The notes beneath the pieces are model-generated. The model saw only the letters and a program-made list of their open reading frames with translations, did not search any database and was not told where the DNA came from. From Thermus thermophilus HB8 (GTDB taxonomy: Bacteria; Deinococcota; Deinococci; Deinococcales; Thermaceae), in contig NC_006461.1 in NCBI RefSeq assembly GCF_000091545.1, positions 247,564 through 311,563 of the forward strand: a stretch of DNA of 64,000 nt, read 5' to 3'. The translations under genes and the position numbers were made by a program. Positions 8,115 through 14,712 of the stretch are shown here, piece after piece. The first letter of the stretch is position 1. Every line of letters starts with the position of its first letter.

Positions 8115-9182
8115 TCAAACGCCCAGAAGGCGCAGGTACGCCCCCCAGAGGGCCTCCCCGAAGAAGAAGGCCACCACCCCCCCGAGGGCGAGGTAGGGGC
8201 CGAAGGGGAGCTTCCTTTGCCTAAGGAGAAGGCCCAAAAGCGCCCCGGCGAAGACCCCGAGGAAGAGGGCGAGGAAGGCGTAAGGGCCGAGCCAGGCCCC
8301 GAGGGCCCCCAGAAGCTTCACGTCCCCGTAGCCCATGGCCACGGGCTCCTCCTCGCCCTCCTCGGGAAGGGGCCGGAAGGCCCAGTAAAGCCCCCCGGCG
8401 AGGGCGAGCCCCCCGGCAGCGAGGAGGCTTCCCTTAAGGCTTTCCAGGAAGTCCAGGCCTAGGGCGGGGGCAAGGAGGAAGGCGAGGGGCAAAAGGGGCA
8501 GGGTGAGCCGGTCGGGGAGGGCCACCGCCCGCCCCGTGCGGGCGGAGAGGGCCCAAGCGAGGAAGGCGAGGGCCATCCCCACCCCTGGGCCCAAGAGCGC
8601 CCCAAAGAGGGCCGCCATGTGGACCTGGTGGGGCCCCACGGGGACCTCGGCCCTGGCCTCCCTAAAGCGCCGCAGAAAGAGGTTCCCGTACCCCGCCACC
8701 AGGGCGAGCCCCCCGGCGGCCATGAGGCTTCCGTCCAGGCTCTCCCTAAAGGGGAGGGGGAAGGCCAGCGCCCAGGAGGCCAAAAGCCCAAGGAAGAGGA
8801 GGCCGTAGGTGAGGGGATCGGGAAGCTCAAAGGTGTCCACGTCAATGAAGGCGAGGGCCACGAGAAAGGCGAGGAAGAGGAAGACCAAGAGGGCCTCCAC
8901 CCCAGGGGGGTAGAAGAGGCTTGCGAGGAGGAAAAGCCCCCCCGTGAGGGCCTCCACCAGGGGGTAGCGGGGGGAGATGGGACGGGCGCAGTAGCGGCAC
9001 CGCCCCTTTAGGGCGAGGTAGGAGAGGACGGGGACCAGGTCCCAAGGCCCCAGGCGGTGGCCGCACTGGGGGCAGCGGGACGGGGGGTAGGCGACGGACT
9101 CCCCCCGGGGCAGGCGGTGGACCACCACGTTGAGAAAGGAACCCACCGCGAGGCCGAGGAGCAGGGCGAAGAGGGGCCACAT
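8115..9182 (-). CDS. pilD: type IV prepilin peptidase PilD with a duplicated membrane domain
   Basis: Membrane aspartyl protease and N-methylase that cleaves type IV prepilins, needed for pili, twitching and natural transformation. The cytoplasmic zinc domain carries CPQC (37-40) and CRYC (62-65). The first catalytic Asp lies in FIDVDTFELPD (about 112-122) and the second in GYGDVKLLG (about 284-292). At 355 residues it is about 70 longer than usual, and residues about 119-200 and 221-300 are similar to each other (ESLDGSLMAAGGLALVAG versus ESLKGSLLAAGGLALAGG). The two catalytic residues thus sit in different repeat copies. ATG at 9182 follows TAAAAT by 6 nt. Confidence 0.9.
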   Translation of the reverse strand: MWPLFALLLGLAVGSFLNVVVHRLPRGESVAYPPSRCPQCGHRLGPWDLVPVLSYLALKGRCRYCARPISPRYPLVEALTGGLFLLASLFYPPGVEALLVFLFLAFLVALAFIDVDTFELPDPLTYGLLFLGLLASWALAFPLPFRESLDGSLMAAGGLALVAGYGNLFLRRFREARAEVPVGPHQVHMAALFGALLGPGVGMALAFLAWALSARTGRAVALPDRLTLPLLPLAFLLAPALGLDFLESLKGSLLAAGGLALAGGLYWAFRPLPEEGEEEPVAMGYGDVKLLGALGAWLGPYAFLALFLGVFAGALLGLLLRQRKLPFGPYLALGGVVAFFFGEALWGAYLRLLGV

Positions 9183-9188
9183 GGGGGC

Positions 9189-9194
9189 ATTTTA
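9189..9194 (-). promoter_or_regulatory. leaderless -10 box (TAAAAT) for pilD
   Basis: TAAAAT on the minus strand is followed by 6 nt and the pilD ATG. The divergent M32 gene has the same arrangement, giving two start sites in about 50 bp. Confidence 0.55.
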
Positions 9195-9236
9195 CGGGGT
9201 GGCCGGGCTTTCACAGCGCTTTTATGGGTTTGGGTG

Positions 9237-9242
9237 TAGGAT
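9237..9242 (+). promoter_or_regulatory. leaderless -10 box (TAGGAT) for the M32 carboxypeptidase gene
   Basis: TAGGAT is followed by GGCCCC and the GTG at 9249. Confidence 0.5.
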
Positions 9243-9248
9243 GGCCCC

Positions 9249-10781
9249 GTGACGCCGGAAGCCGCTTACCAGAACCTCCTGGAGTTCCAGAGGGAAACCG
9301 CCTACCTGGCCTCTCTGGGGGCCCTCGCCGCCTGGGACCAGCGCACCATGATCCCCAAAAAGGGGCACGAGCACCGCGCCCGGCAGATGGCCGCCCTGGC
9401 CCGGCTCCTCCACCAGCGCATGACCGACCCCAGGATCGGGGAGTGGCTGGAGAAGGTGGAGGGAAGCCCGCTGGTGCAGGACCCCCTCTCCGACGCCGCG
9501 GTGAACGTCCGGGAGTGGCGCCAGGCCTACGAAAGGGCCCGGGCCATCCCCGAAAGGCTCGCCGTGGAGCTCGCCCAGGCGGAAAGCGAGGCGGAGAGCT
9601 TCTGGGAGGAGGCCAGGCCGAGGGACGACTGGCGGGGCTTCCTGCCCTACCTGAAGCGGGTCTACGCCCTCACCAAGGAGAAGGCGGAGGTCCTCTTCGC
9701 CCTCCCCCCGGCCCCCGGGGACCCCCCCTACGGGGAGCTTTACGACGCCCTCCTGGACGGGTACGAGCCGGGAATGCGGGCCCGGGAGCTTCTTCCCCTC
9801 TTCGCCGAGCTCAAGGAGGGGCTCAAGGGCCTTCTGGACCGGATCCTGGGAAGTGGGAAGAGGCCCGACACCTCCATCCTCCACCGTCCCTACCCCGTGG
9901 AGGCCCAAAGGCGCTTCGCCCTGGAGCTCCTTTCGGCCTGCGGCTACGACCTCGAGGCGGGGCGCCTGGACCCCACCGCCCACCCCTTTGAGATCGCCAT
10001 CGGCCCCGGGGACGTGCGCATCACTACCCGCTACTACGAGGACTTCTTCAACGCGGGCATCTTCGGCACCCTGCACGAGATGGGGCACGCCCTCTACGAG
10101 CAGGGCCTGCCCAAGGAGCACTGGGGCACCCCGAGGGGGGATGCGGTCTCCTTAGGGGTCCACGAGTCGCAAAGCCGTACCTGGGAGAACCTGGTGGGCC
10201 GCTCCCTGGGCTTCTGGGAGCGCTTCTTCCCCCGGGCCCGGGAGGTCTTCGCGAGCCTTGGGGACGTGAGCCTCGAGGACTTCCACTTCGCCGTCAACGC
10301 CGTGGAGCCCTCCCTCATCCGGGTGGAGGCGGACGAGGTCACCTACAACCTCCACATCCTGGTGCGCCTGGAGCTGGAGCTCGCCCTCTTCCGCGGGGAG
10401 CTCTCCCCCGAGGACCTGCCGGAGGCGTGGGCGGAGAAGTACCGGGACCACCTGGGCGTGGCCCCCAAGGACTACAAGGACGGGGTCATGCAGGACGTCC
10501 ACTGGGCCGGGGGGCTTTTCGGCTACTTCCCCACCTACACCTTGGGCAACCTCTACGCCGCCCAGTTCTTCCAGAAGGCGGAGGCCGAGCTCGGCCCCCT
10601 GGAGCCTAGGTTTGCCCGGGGAGAGTTCCAGCCCTTCCTGGACTGGACGCGCGCGCGGATCCACGCCGAGGGAAGCCGCTTCCGCCCCCGGGTCCTGGTG
10701 GAACGGGTCACGGGGGAGGCCCCGAGCGCCAGGCCCTTCCTGGCCTACCTGGAGAAAAAGTACGCCGCCCTCTACGGCTGA
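9249..10781 (+). CDS. metallocarboxypeptidase, M32 family (Taq carboxypeptidase)
   Basis: Zinc/cobalt-dependent carboxypeptidase that removes C-terminal residues from peptides, acting in the cytoplasm. The 510-residue product starts MTPEAAYQNLLEFQ, matching the Taq carboxypeptidase N-terminus. The HEMGH metal site (about residues 276-280) is followed by an Glu ligand in GVHESQSR (about 306-309), both family hallmarks. The GTG start is supported by family length and by the -10 box 6 nt upstream. It faces groEL tail to tail, with a shared hairpin between them. Confidence 0.94.
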   Translation: MTPEAAYQNLLEFQRETAYLASLGALAAWDQRTMIPKKGHEHRARQMAALARLLHQRMTDPRIGEWLEKVEGSPLVQDPLSDAAVNVREWRQAYERARAIPERLAVELAQAESEAESFWEEARPRDDWRGFLPYLKRVYALTKEKAEVLFALPPAPGDPPYGELYDALLDGYEPGMRARELLPLFAELKEGLKGLLDRILGSGKRPDTSILHRPYPVEAQRRFALELLSACGYDLEAGRLDPTAHPFEIAIGPGDVRITTRYYEDFFNAGIFGTLHEMGHALYEQGLPKEHWGTPRGDAVSLGVHESQSRTWENLVGRSLGFWERFFPRAREVFASLGDVSLEDFHFAVNAVEPSLIRVEADEVTYNLHILVRLELELALFRGELSPEDLPEAWAEKYRDHLGVAPKDYKDGVMQDVHWAGGLFGYFPTYTLGNLYAAQFFQKAEAELGPLEPRFARGEFQPFLDWTRARIHAEGSRFRPRVLVERVTGEAPSARPFLAYLEKKYAALYG

Positions 10782-10801
10782 CGCCGTCCCCGGCACTTAG
10801 A

Positions 10802-10832
10802 AAGGGGCCGGGCCTTGAAGGCCCGGCCCCTT
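10802..10832. terminator. bidirectional hairpin terminator between the carboxypeptidase and groEL
   Basis: A perfect 13-bp inverted repeat (AAGGGGCCGGGCC, loop TTGAA) lies between the two convergent stop codons. Its symmetry suits both strands; there is only a short T-rich tail on the groEL side. Confidence 0.75.
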
Positions 10833-10844
10833 AGCCGCTAGGGC

Positions 10845-12476
10845 TTAGAAGTCCATGTCCCCGGCGCCCGCGGAGGCGGGGGTGGACTCCTTCTTCTCGG
10901 GCTTCTCCGCCACCACCGCCTCGGTGGTGAGGATGAGGGCGCCGATGGAGGCGGCGTTCTGCAGGGCAGAGCGGGTCACCTTGGCGGGGTCAACGATGCC
11001 CGCCTCCACCATGTCCACGAACTCCCCGGTGGCGGCGTTGAAGCCGTAGCGGGGGTTCTTGGTCTCGGCCAGGATCTGCTGGACGATGACGGAGCCCTCG
11101 TACCCGGCGTTCTCGGCGATCTGGCGGGCGGGTTCCTCCAGGGCCCGGCGCACGATCTTGGCGCCCGTGGCCTCGTCGCCCTCCAGCTTCTTGATGAGCT
11201 CCTCCACGGCGCTGATGGCCCGGAGGAGGGTCACGCCGCCGCCGGGCACGATGCCCTCCTCCACCGCGGCCCGGGTGGCGTTCAGGGCGTCCTCAAAGCG
11301 GTGCTTCTTCTCCTTGAGCTCGGTCTCCGTGGCGGCGCCCACCCGGATCACGGCCACGCCACCCGCGAGCTTCGCCAGGCGCTCCTGGAGCTTCTCCCGG
11401 GCGTACTCGCTGTCGGTGGTCTCCAGCTCCTTCTTGATGCCGTTGATCCGGGCCTCAATGTCCTCCTTCTTGCCCTTGCCGCCCACGATGGTGGTCTCGT
11501 CCTTGGTGATGCGCACCCGCTCGGCCCGGCCCAGCATGGAGAGGGTGGCGTTCTCCAGCTTGAAGCCGAGCTCCTCGGAGATCACGGTGCCGCCGGTGAC
11601 GGCCGCGATGTCCTTGAGCATCTCCTTCCTGCGGTCACCGAAGCCGGGAGCCTTCACCGCGGCCACGCTCAGGGTGCCCCGGAGCTTGTTCACCACCAGG
11701 GTGGCCAAAGCCTCGCCCTCCACGTCCTCGGCGATGATCAGGAGGGGCTTGCCCGTCTGGGCCACCTGCTCCAGGATGGGGAGGAGCTCACGGACGTTGG
11801 AGACCTTCTTCTCCACGATGAGGATGAAGGCGTCCTCGAGGACCGCCTCCATCGTCTCGGGGTTGGTGACGAAGTAGGGGGAGATGTACCCCTTGTCAAA
11901 CTGGTACCCCTCAACGAACTTGAGCTCGGTCTCGAGGCTCTTGGACTCCTCAACGGTGATGATGCCCTCCTTCCCCACCTTCTCCATGGCGTCGGCAATC
12001 AGCTTGCCGACCTCGGGATCGTTGGCGGAGATGGTGGCCACCTCCTCAATGGCCTTCCGGTCCTCCACGGGGATGGCGAGGGCCTTGATCTTCTCCACCG
12101 CGGCCTCCACCGCCTTCTCAATGCCCCGCTTGAGGGCGAGGGGGTTGGCCCCGGCGGCCACGTTCTTCAGGCCCTCCCGGACGATGGCCTGGGCGAGGAC
12201 GGTGGCCGTGGTGGTCCCGTCACCGGCCACGTCGTTGGTCTTGGAGGCCACCTCCTTGAGGAGCTGGGCCCCGATGTTCTCCAGGTGGTCCTCCAGCTCC
12301 ACCTCCTTGGCCACCGTCACCCCGTCCTTGGTGATGGTGGGGGAGCCAAACTTCTTCTCCAGGACCACGTTCCGGCCCCGAGGACCGAGGGTGACCTTCA
12401 CCGCGTTGGCCACCGCGTTGACCCCGCGCTCCAGGGCGCGGCGCGCAGCCTCGTCAAACACCAGGATCTTCGCCAT
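10845..12476 (-). CDS. groEL: 60-kDa chaperonin GroEL
   Basis: Tetradecameric ATP-dependent folding chaperone working with GroES. The 543-residue sequence starts MAKILVFDEAARRALERGVN and holds the chaperonin hallmarks TLGPRGRNVVLEKKFG, DGTTTATVLAQAI (catalytic Asp region) and the signature AAVEEGIVPGGGV near residue 404. The C-terminal tail ends in GDMDF rather than a long GGM repeat. A strong ribosome site AAGGAGGTGAACC precedes the ATG. It is 12 nt downstream of groES in the same operon. Confidence 0.98.
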   Translation of the reverse strand: MAKILVFDEAARRALERGVNAVANAVKVTLGPRGRNVVLEKKFGSPTITKDGVTVAKEVELEDHLENIGAQLLKEVASKTNDVAGDGTTTATVLAQAIVREGLKNVAAGANPLALKRGIEKAVEAAVEKIKALAIPVEDRKAIEEVATISANDPEVGKLIADAMEKVGKEGIITVEESKSLETELKFVEGYQFDKGYISPYFVTNPETMEAVLEDAFILIVEKKVSNVRELLPILEQVAQTGKPLLIIAEDVEGEALATLVVNKLRGTLSVAAVKAPGFGDRRKEMLKDIAAVTGGTVISEELGFKLENATLSMLGRAERVRITKDETTIVGGKGKKEDIEARINGIKKELETTDSEYAREKLQERLAKLAGGVAVIRVGAATETELKEKKHRFEDALNATRAAVEEGIVPGGGVTLLRAISAVEELIKKLEGDEATGAKIVRRALEEPARQIAENAGYEGSVIVQQILAETKNPRYGFNAATGEFVDMVEAGIVDPAKVTRSALQNAASIGALILTTEAVVAEKPEKKESTPASAGAGDMDF

Positions 12477-12488
12477 GGTTCACCTCCT

Positions 12489-12794
12489 TTACTGCAGGAC
12501 CGCAAGCAGGTCGCGCTCGGAGAGGATCACGTACTCCTCGCCGTCAATCTCAATCTCGGTGCCGCCGTACTTGGCGAAGACCACGATGTCCCCCTCCTTC
12601 ACCTCGAGGGGCACCCGCTGGCCGTTCTCCAAGACGCGGCCCGTGCCCACCGCGATCACCTTGCCCTTCTGGGGCTTCTCCTTGGCGGTGTCGGGAAGCA
12701 CGATGCCGCCCTTGGTCTTGGGCTCCTCCTCAATCCGCTTCACCACCACCCGGTCTCCTAGGGGCTTGATCACCGTCTTCACCTCCGCGGCCAT
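12489..12794 (-). CDS. groES: 10-kDa co-chaperonin GroES
   Basis: Heptameric lid of the GroEL chamber. The start MAAEVKTVIKPLGDRVVVKR gives a 101-residue protein, as known for Thermus; an ATG two codons upstream (12800) is in frame but the spacing from the ribosome site AAAGGAGGGAG favours 12794 or either. The mobile-loop region GGIVLPDTAKEK and the C-terminal YVILSERDLLAVLQ are typical. Transcription starts from the promoter at 12846-12874 and passes a CIRCE-like palindrome before the start codon. Confidence 0.97.
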   Translation of the reverse strand: MAAEVKTVIKPLGDRVVVKRIEEEPKTKGGIVLPDTAKEKPQKGKVIAVGTGRVLENGQRVPLEVKEGDIVVFAKYGGTEIEIDGEEYVILSERDLLAVLQ

Positions 12795-12807
12795 ATCCAC
12801 TCCCTCC

Positions 12808-12836
12808 TTTGACGCCCAAAGGGTGAGAGTGTCAAA
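12808..12836 (-). promoter_or_regulatory. CIRCE-like operator candidate in the groESL leader
   Basis: TTTGACGCCC and GAGTGTCAAA form an imperfect palindrome (8 of 10 paired positions) with a 9-nt spacer, the spacing of the HrcA operator CIRCE. The right half matches the CIRCE half GAGTGCTAA at 7 of 9 positions; the left is more diverged. It lies just downstream of the predicted transcription start and touches the ribosome site. Regulation by an HrcA-type repressor is an inference. Confidence 0.5.
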
Positions 12837-12845
12837 CCAAGGGTC

Positions 12846-12874
12846 ATTATCCTGGCCTGGCGCCCCTTTGTCAA
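12846..12874 (-). promoter_or_regulatory. groESL promoter, SigA type
   Basis: On the minus strand TTGACA (12874-12869) and GATAAT (12851-12846) are separated by exactly 17 nt. This is the best consensus match of any promoter in the window. The first T of the -35 is also the last base of the IS target duplication. Confidence 0.85.
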
Positions 12875-12882
12875 GGGGGTTG
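12874..12882 (+). repeat. 9-bp target-site duplication, left copy
   Basis: AGGGGGTTG, identical to the copy at 13912-13920, directly abuts the left end of the IS element. Confidence 0.85.
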
Positions 12883-12890
12883 GGGCTTGC

Positions 12891-13580
12891 CTAGTAAATC
12901 GCCTTGTACCCCGGAGGGGGCGGGAGAAGGGAGAGAAGAACCCTAAGGCCGTAGGCGATGAGCTCCAAAAGCGCCCGCGCCATGGCCGTCCAAGGCTTCC
13001 GCTCCCAAAGGTACCCCCCACCCAGCCGCGTCTTCATCCCCCCAAACACCCCCTCCACCACCCCGCGAAACCGGTACACCTCGGGGTCCCACCCCTCCCG
13101 CGCCCGCACCCGCGCCTCCTCCCTGGCCTCGCCCCCGCCCCGAAGCCGGATCACCGGCCGCACCCCCGCCTCCCCCAAAACCCCCCACACCTCCTTCCCG
13201 TCAAACCCCGCGTCCGCCAAAAGCCACCCCCGGGAAGGAGGAAACCGCCTCAGCACCTCCCCCCCAAGCCGGGGGTCCGGGGCGTAGCCCTCCCCCACCA
13301 CTCCACCCCAGGGCCACAAGAGCCGCCTCTCCCTATCCCACCGCATCAGGGCCAGAAGCCGCGCGTGCCCCCGCACCCGCCGCACCTCCTTCCCCCGACG
13401 AAAGCGGAGAAGCCGGTCCTTGCTCCGGTAGGCCAGCCCCGTGGTGTCCATGAGGTAGAGGGGGGGAAAGCGCCGCCAGGTGTGCCGGCGCCTCGTCCGA
13501 AGCCGCTTCGCCTTCCGGCGAGGACTCCGGGGCGAGATGGGCCTCCAGTTCCCGGGAAAGCCTCTCCAGGAGGGCCTCAA
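12891..13580 (-). CDS. IS4-type transposase, catalytic C-terminal frame (frame B)
   Basis: Open frame of 229 codons that holds all catalytic residues: Asp in YLMDTTGLAYRSKD, Asp in GWLLADAGFDGKE, and Glu with the YREK motif in YRFRGVVEGVFGGMK. It has no convincing start of its own; it lies in the +1 frame relative to frame A and overlaps it over 13333-13580. Its TAG stop is inside the left terminal repeat. A full transposase needs a +1 frameshift from frame A or restoration of a one-base indel; the C7 run at 13460-13466 (minus strand) is one candidate site. Confidence 0.75.
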   Translation of the reverse strand: MRPSWRGFPGNWRPISPRSPRRKAKRLRTRRRHTWRRFPPLYLMDTTGLAYRSKDRLLRFRRGKEVRRVRGHARLLALMRWDRERRLLWPWGGVVGEGYAPDPRLGGEVLRRFPPSRGWLLADAGFDGKEVWGVLGEAGVRPVIRLRGGGEAREEARVRAREGWDPEVYRFRGVVEGVFGGMKTRLGGGYLWERKPWTAMARALLELIAYGLRVLLSLLPPPPGYKAIY

Positions 13581-13881
13581 GGAGTTTGGGGTCCAGGTGC
13601 TTGAGGGCGTAGCGGGCCAGGGACTGGTGGGAAGGGAAGGGGCCTTCCATCAGGTCCTGGAGTGAGGCCTCCGTCTCGCGGTAGGTGAGGTGGAAGAAGG
13701 CGCGGAAGAGAAGGAGGGCCAGGTAAAGGGCGTGGCTGTAGCGCCAGGGGCGGCCCCGCTTGCCTTTGGGGGTGGGAGGGGCCACCTCCCGGGCCAGGCG
13801 CAGGCAGTGTTCCAGGACCTCCTTGGGGCTTGCCTCCCTGCGAAGGAAGCCTCGCTTGCCCATCAGGAGAGAGATATACAC
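13333..13881 (-). CDS. IS4-type transposase, N-terminal frame (frame A)
   Basis: N-terminal, probably DNA-binding, part of the IS transposase. GTG at 13881 is chosen because AGGAGG lies 4 nt upstream; ATG at 13863 (MGKRGFLRREASPKEV) is an alternative. The recognisable part is RGRPWRYSHALYLALLLFR and the following helical region LTYRETEASLQDLM, typical of IS4/IS5 N-terminal domains. After about codon 125 the frame turns into Ala/Pro/Ser-rich sequence that is the shifted reading of frame B, so translation is expected to move frames before then. Alone it would be inactive. Confidence 0.65.
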   Translation of the reverse strand: MYISLLMGKRGFLRREASPKEVLEHCLRLAREVAPPTPKGKRGRPWRYSHALYLALLLFRAFFHLTYRETEASLQDLMEGPFPSHQSLARYALKHLDPKLLEALLERLSRELEAHLAPESSPEGEAASDEAPAHLAALSPPLPHGHHGAGLPEQGPASPLSSGEGGAAGAGARAASGPDAVG

Positions 13882-13911
13882 CCGTCCTCCTGACCTTTGC
13901 AAGGCAAGCCC

Positions 13912-13920
13912 AGGGGGTTG
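13912..13920 (+). repeat. 9-bp target-site duplication, right copy
   Basis: AGGGGGTTG directly after the right terminal repeat, identical to 12874-12882. Confidence 0.85.
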
Positions 13921-13929
13921 AGGGGGGGG

Positions 13930-14712
13930 TTATAAGGGTGCGCCCCCTGAACGCTGCCGCAGGGCCTCGTAGAGGAGGAGGGCGGCGGTGACGGCCACGT
14001 TGAGGCTGTCCGCTCGCCCCCGCATGGGGATCCGCACCCGCACCTGGGCCCGCCGCTTCCAGGCCTCGGGGAGGCCCTTGTCCTCCGCCCCGAGGAGGAA
14101 GGCCACCCCTCCCCGGTAGTCCCCCTCCCAGTAGAGCCTCTCCCCCTCGGGGGTGGCCGCCACCAGGGGGAGGTTGTGTTCCTCCAGGAAGCGGGCCGCC
14201 TCCCCCTCCGCCACGGGGTAGACGGGAAGGGCGAAGACCGCCCCCGTGGAGTTGCGGATCACCTGGGGGCTAAAGAGGTCCACCCCCTCGGCCACCAGGA
14301 CGAGGTCCGCCCCCGCCCCGTCCGCCGCCCGGAGGATGGCCCCCAGGTTGCCGGGCTTCTCCAGGCCCAAGAGGACGAGGACCAGGGGGGCGGCCCCGAG
14401 GGTCACCCCGGCGAGGCTTCTTCGGGGGAGGCGGAAGACCCCGAGGACCTGGGCGGGGTTCTCCCGGGTGGAGACCCGGGCCAGGGCCCTTTCCGAAAGC
14501 TCCAACACCTCCGCGCCCCCGGCCAGGGCGCGGTCCTCGGGGCGGGCCTTGGGCCCGAGGAGGAGGGTCTCCAGGGAGAGGCCCGCCTCGAGGGCCCTTT
14601 CCACCTCCCGCCGCCCCTCCACGAGAAAGCGGCCGGTCCGCTCCCGCTCCTTCCGCTCCTTGAGGGCGGCGAGGGCCTTTACCCGGGGGTTTTGCGGGCT
14701 TTCAATCCGCAC
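13930..14712 (-). CDS. SpoU/TrmH-family RNA 2'-O-methyltransferase
   Basis: SAM-dependent RNA ribose methyltransferase with the trefoil-knot SPOUT fold. The N-terminal L30e-like substrate domain spans about residues 1-95. Motif 1 is ENPAQVLG then GLEKPGNLGAILRAADG (about 117-133, catalytic-type Asn/Arg), motif 2 VAFLLGAEDKGLP, and motif 3 IPMRGRADSLNVAVTAALL. GTG at 14712 is used; it overlaps the end of the upstream gene by 11 nt. The RNA target (23S rRNA or tRNA) is not determined. Before the IS insertion this gene would have been directly upstream of groES. Confidence 0.88.
   Translation of the reverse strand: MRIESPQNPRVKALAALKERKERERTGRFLVEGRREVERALEAGLSLETLLLGPKARPEDRALAGGAEVLELSERALARVSTRENPAQVLGVFRLPRRSLAGVTLGAAPLVLVLLGLEKPGNLGAILRAADGAGADLVLVAEGVDLFSPQVIRNSTGAVFALPVYPVAEGEAARFLEEHNLPLVAATPEGERLYWEGDYRGGVAFLLGAEDKGLPEAWKRRAQVRVRIPMRGRADSLNVAVTAALLLYEALRQRSGGAPL

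Larger units (their letters stand above)
12883..13911 (-). mobile_element. IS4-superfamily insertion sequence, 1,029 bp, complete ends
   Basis: The element is bounded by 16-bp inverted repeats, GGGCTTGCCTAGTAAA at the left and GGGCTTGCCTTGCAAA (reverse complement) at the right, 14 of 16 identical. It is flanked by the 9-bp direct repeat AGGGGGTTG. Its transposase reads leftward in two overlapping frames. The catalytic frame has Asp residues in MDTTGL and ADAGFDG and the IS4 signature Y-(2)-R-(3)-E-(6)-K (in YRFRGVVEGVFGGMK). The element has clean ends, so the insertion looks recent. It sits 8 bp upstream of the groES -35 box and is oriented toward groES. Confidence 0.9.
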
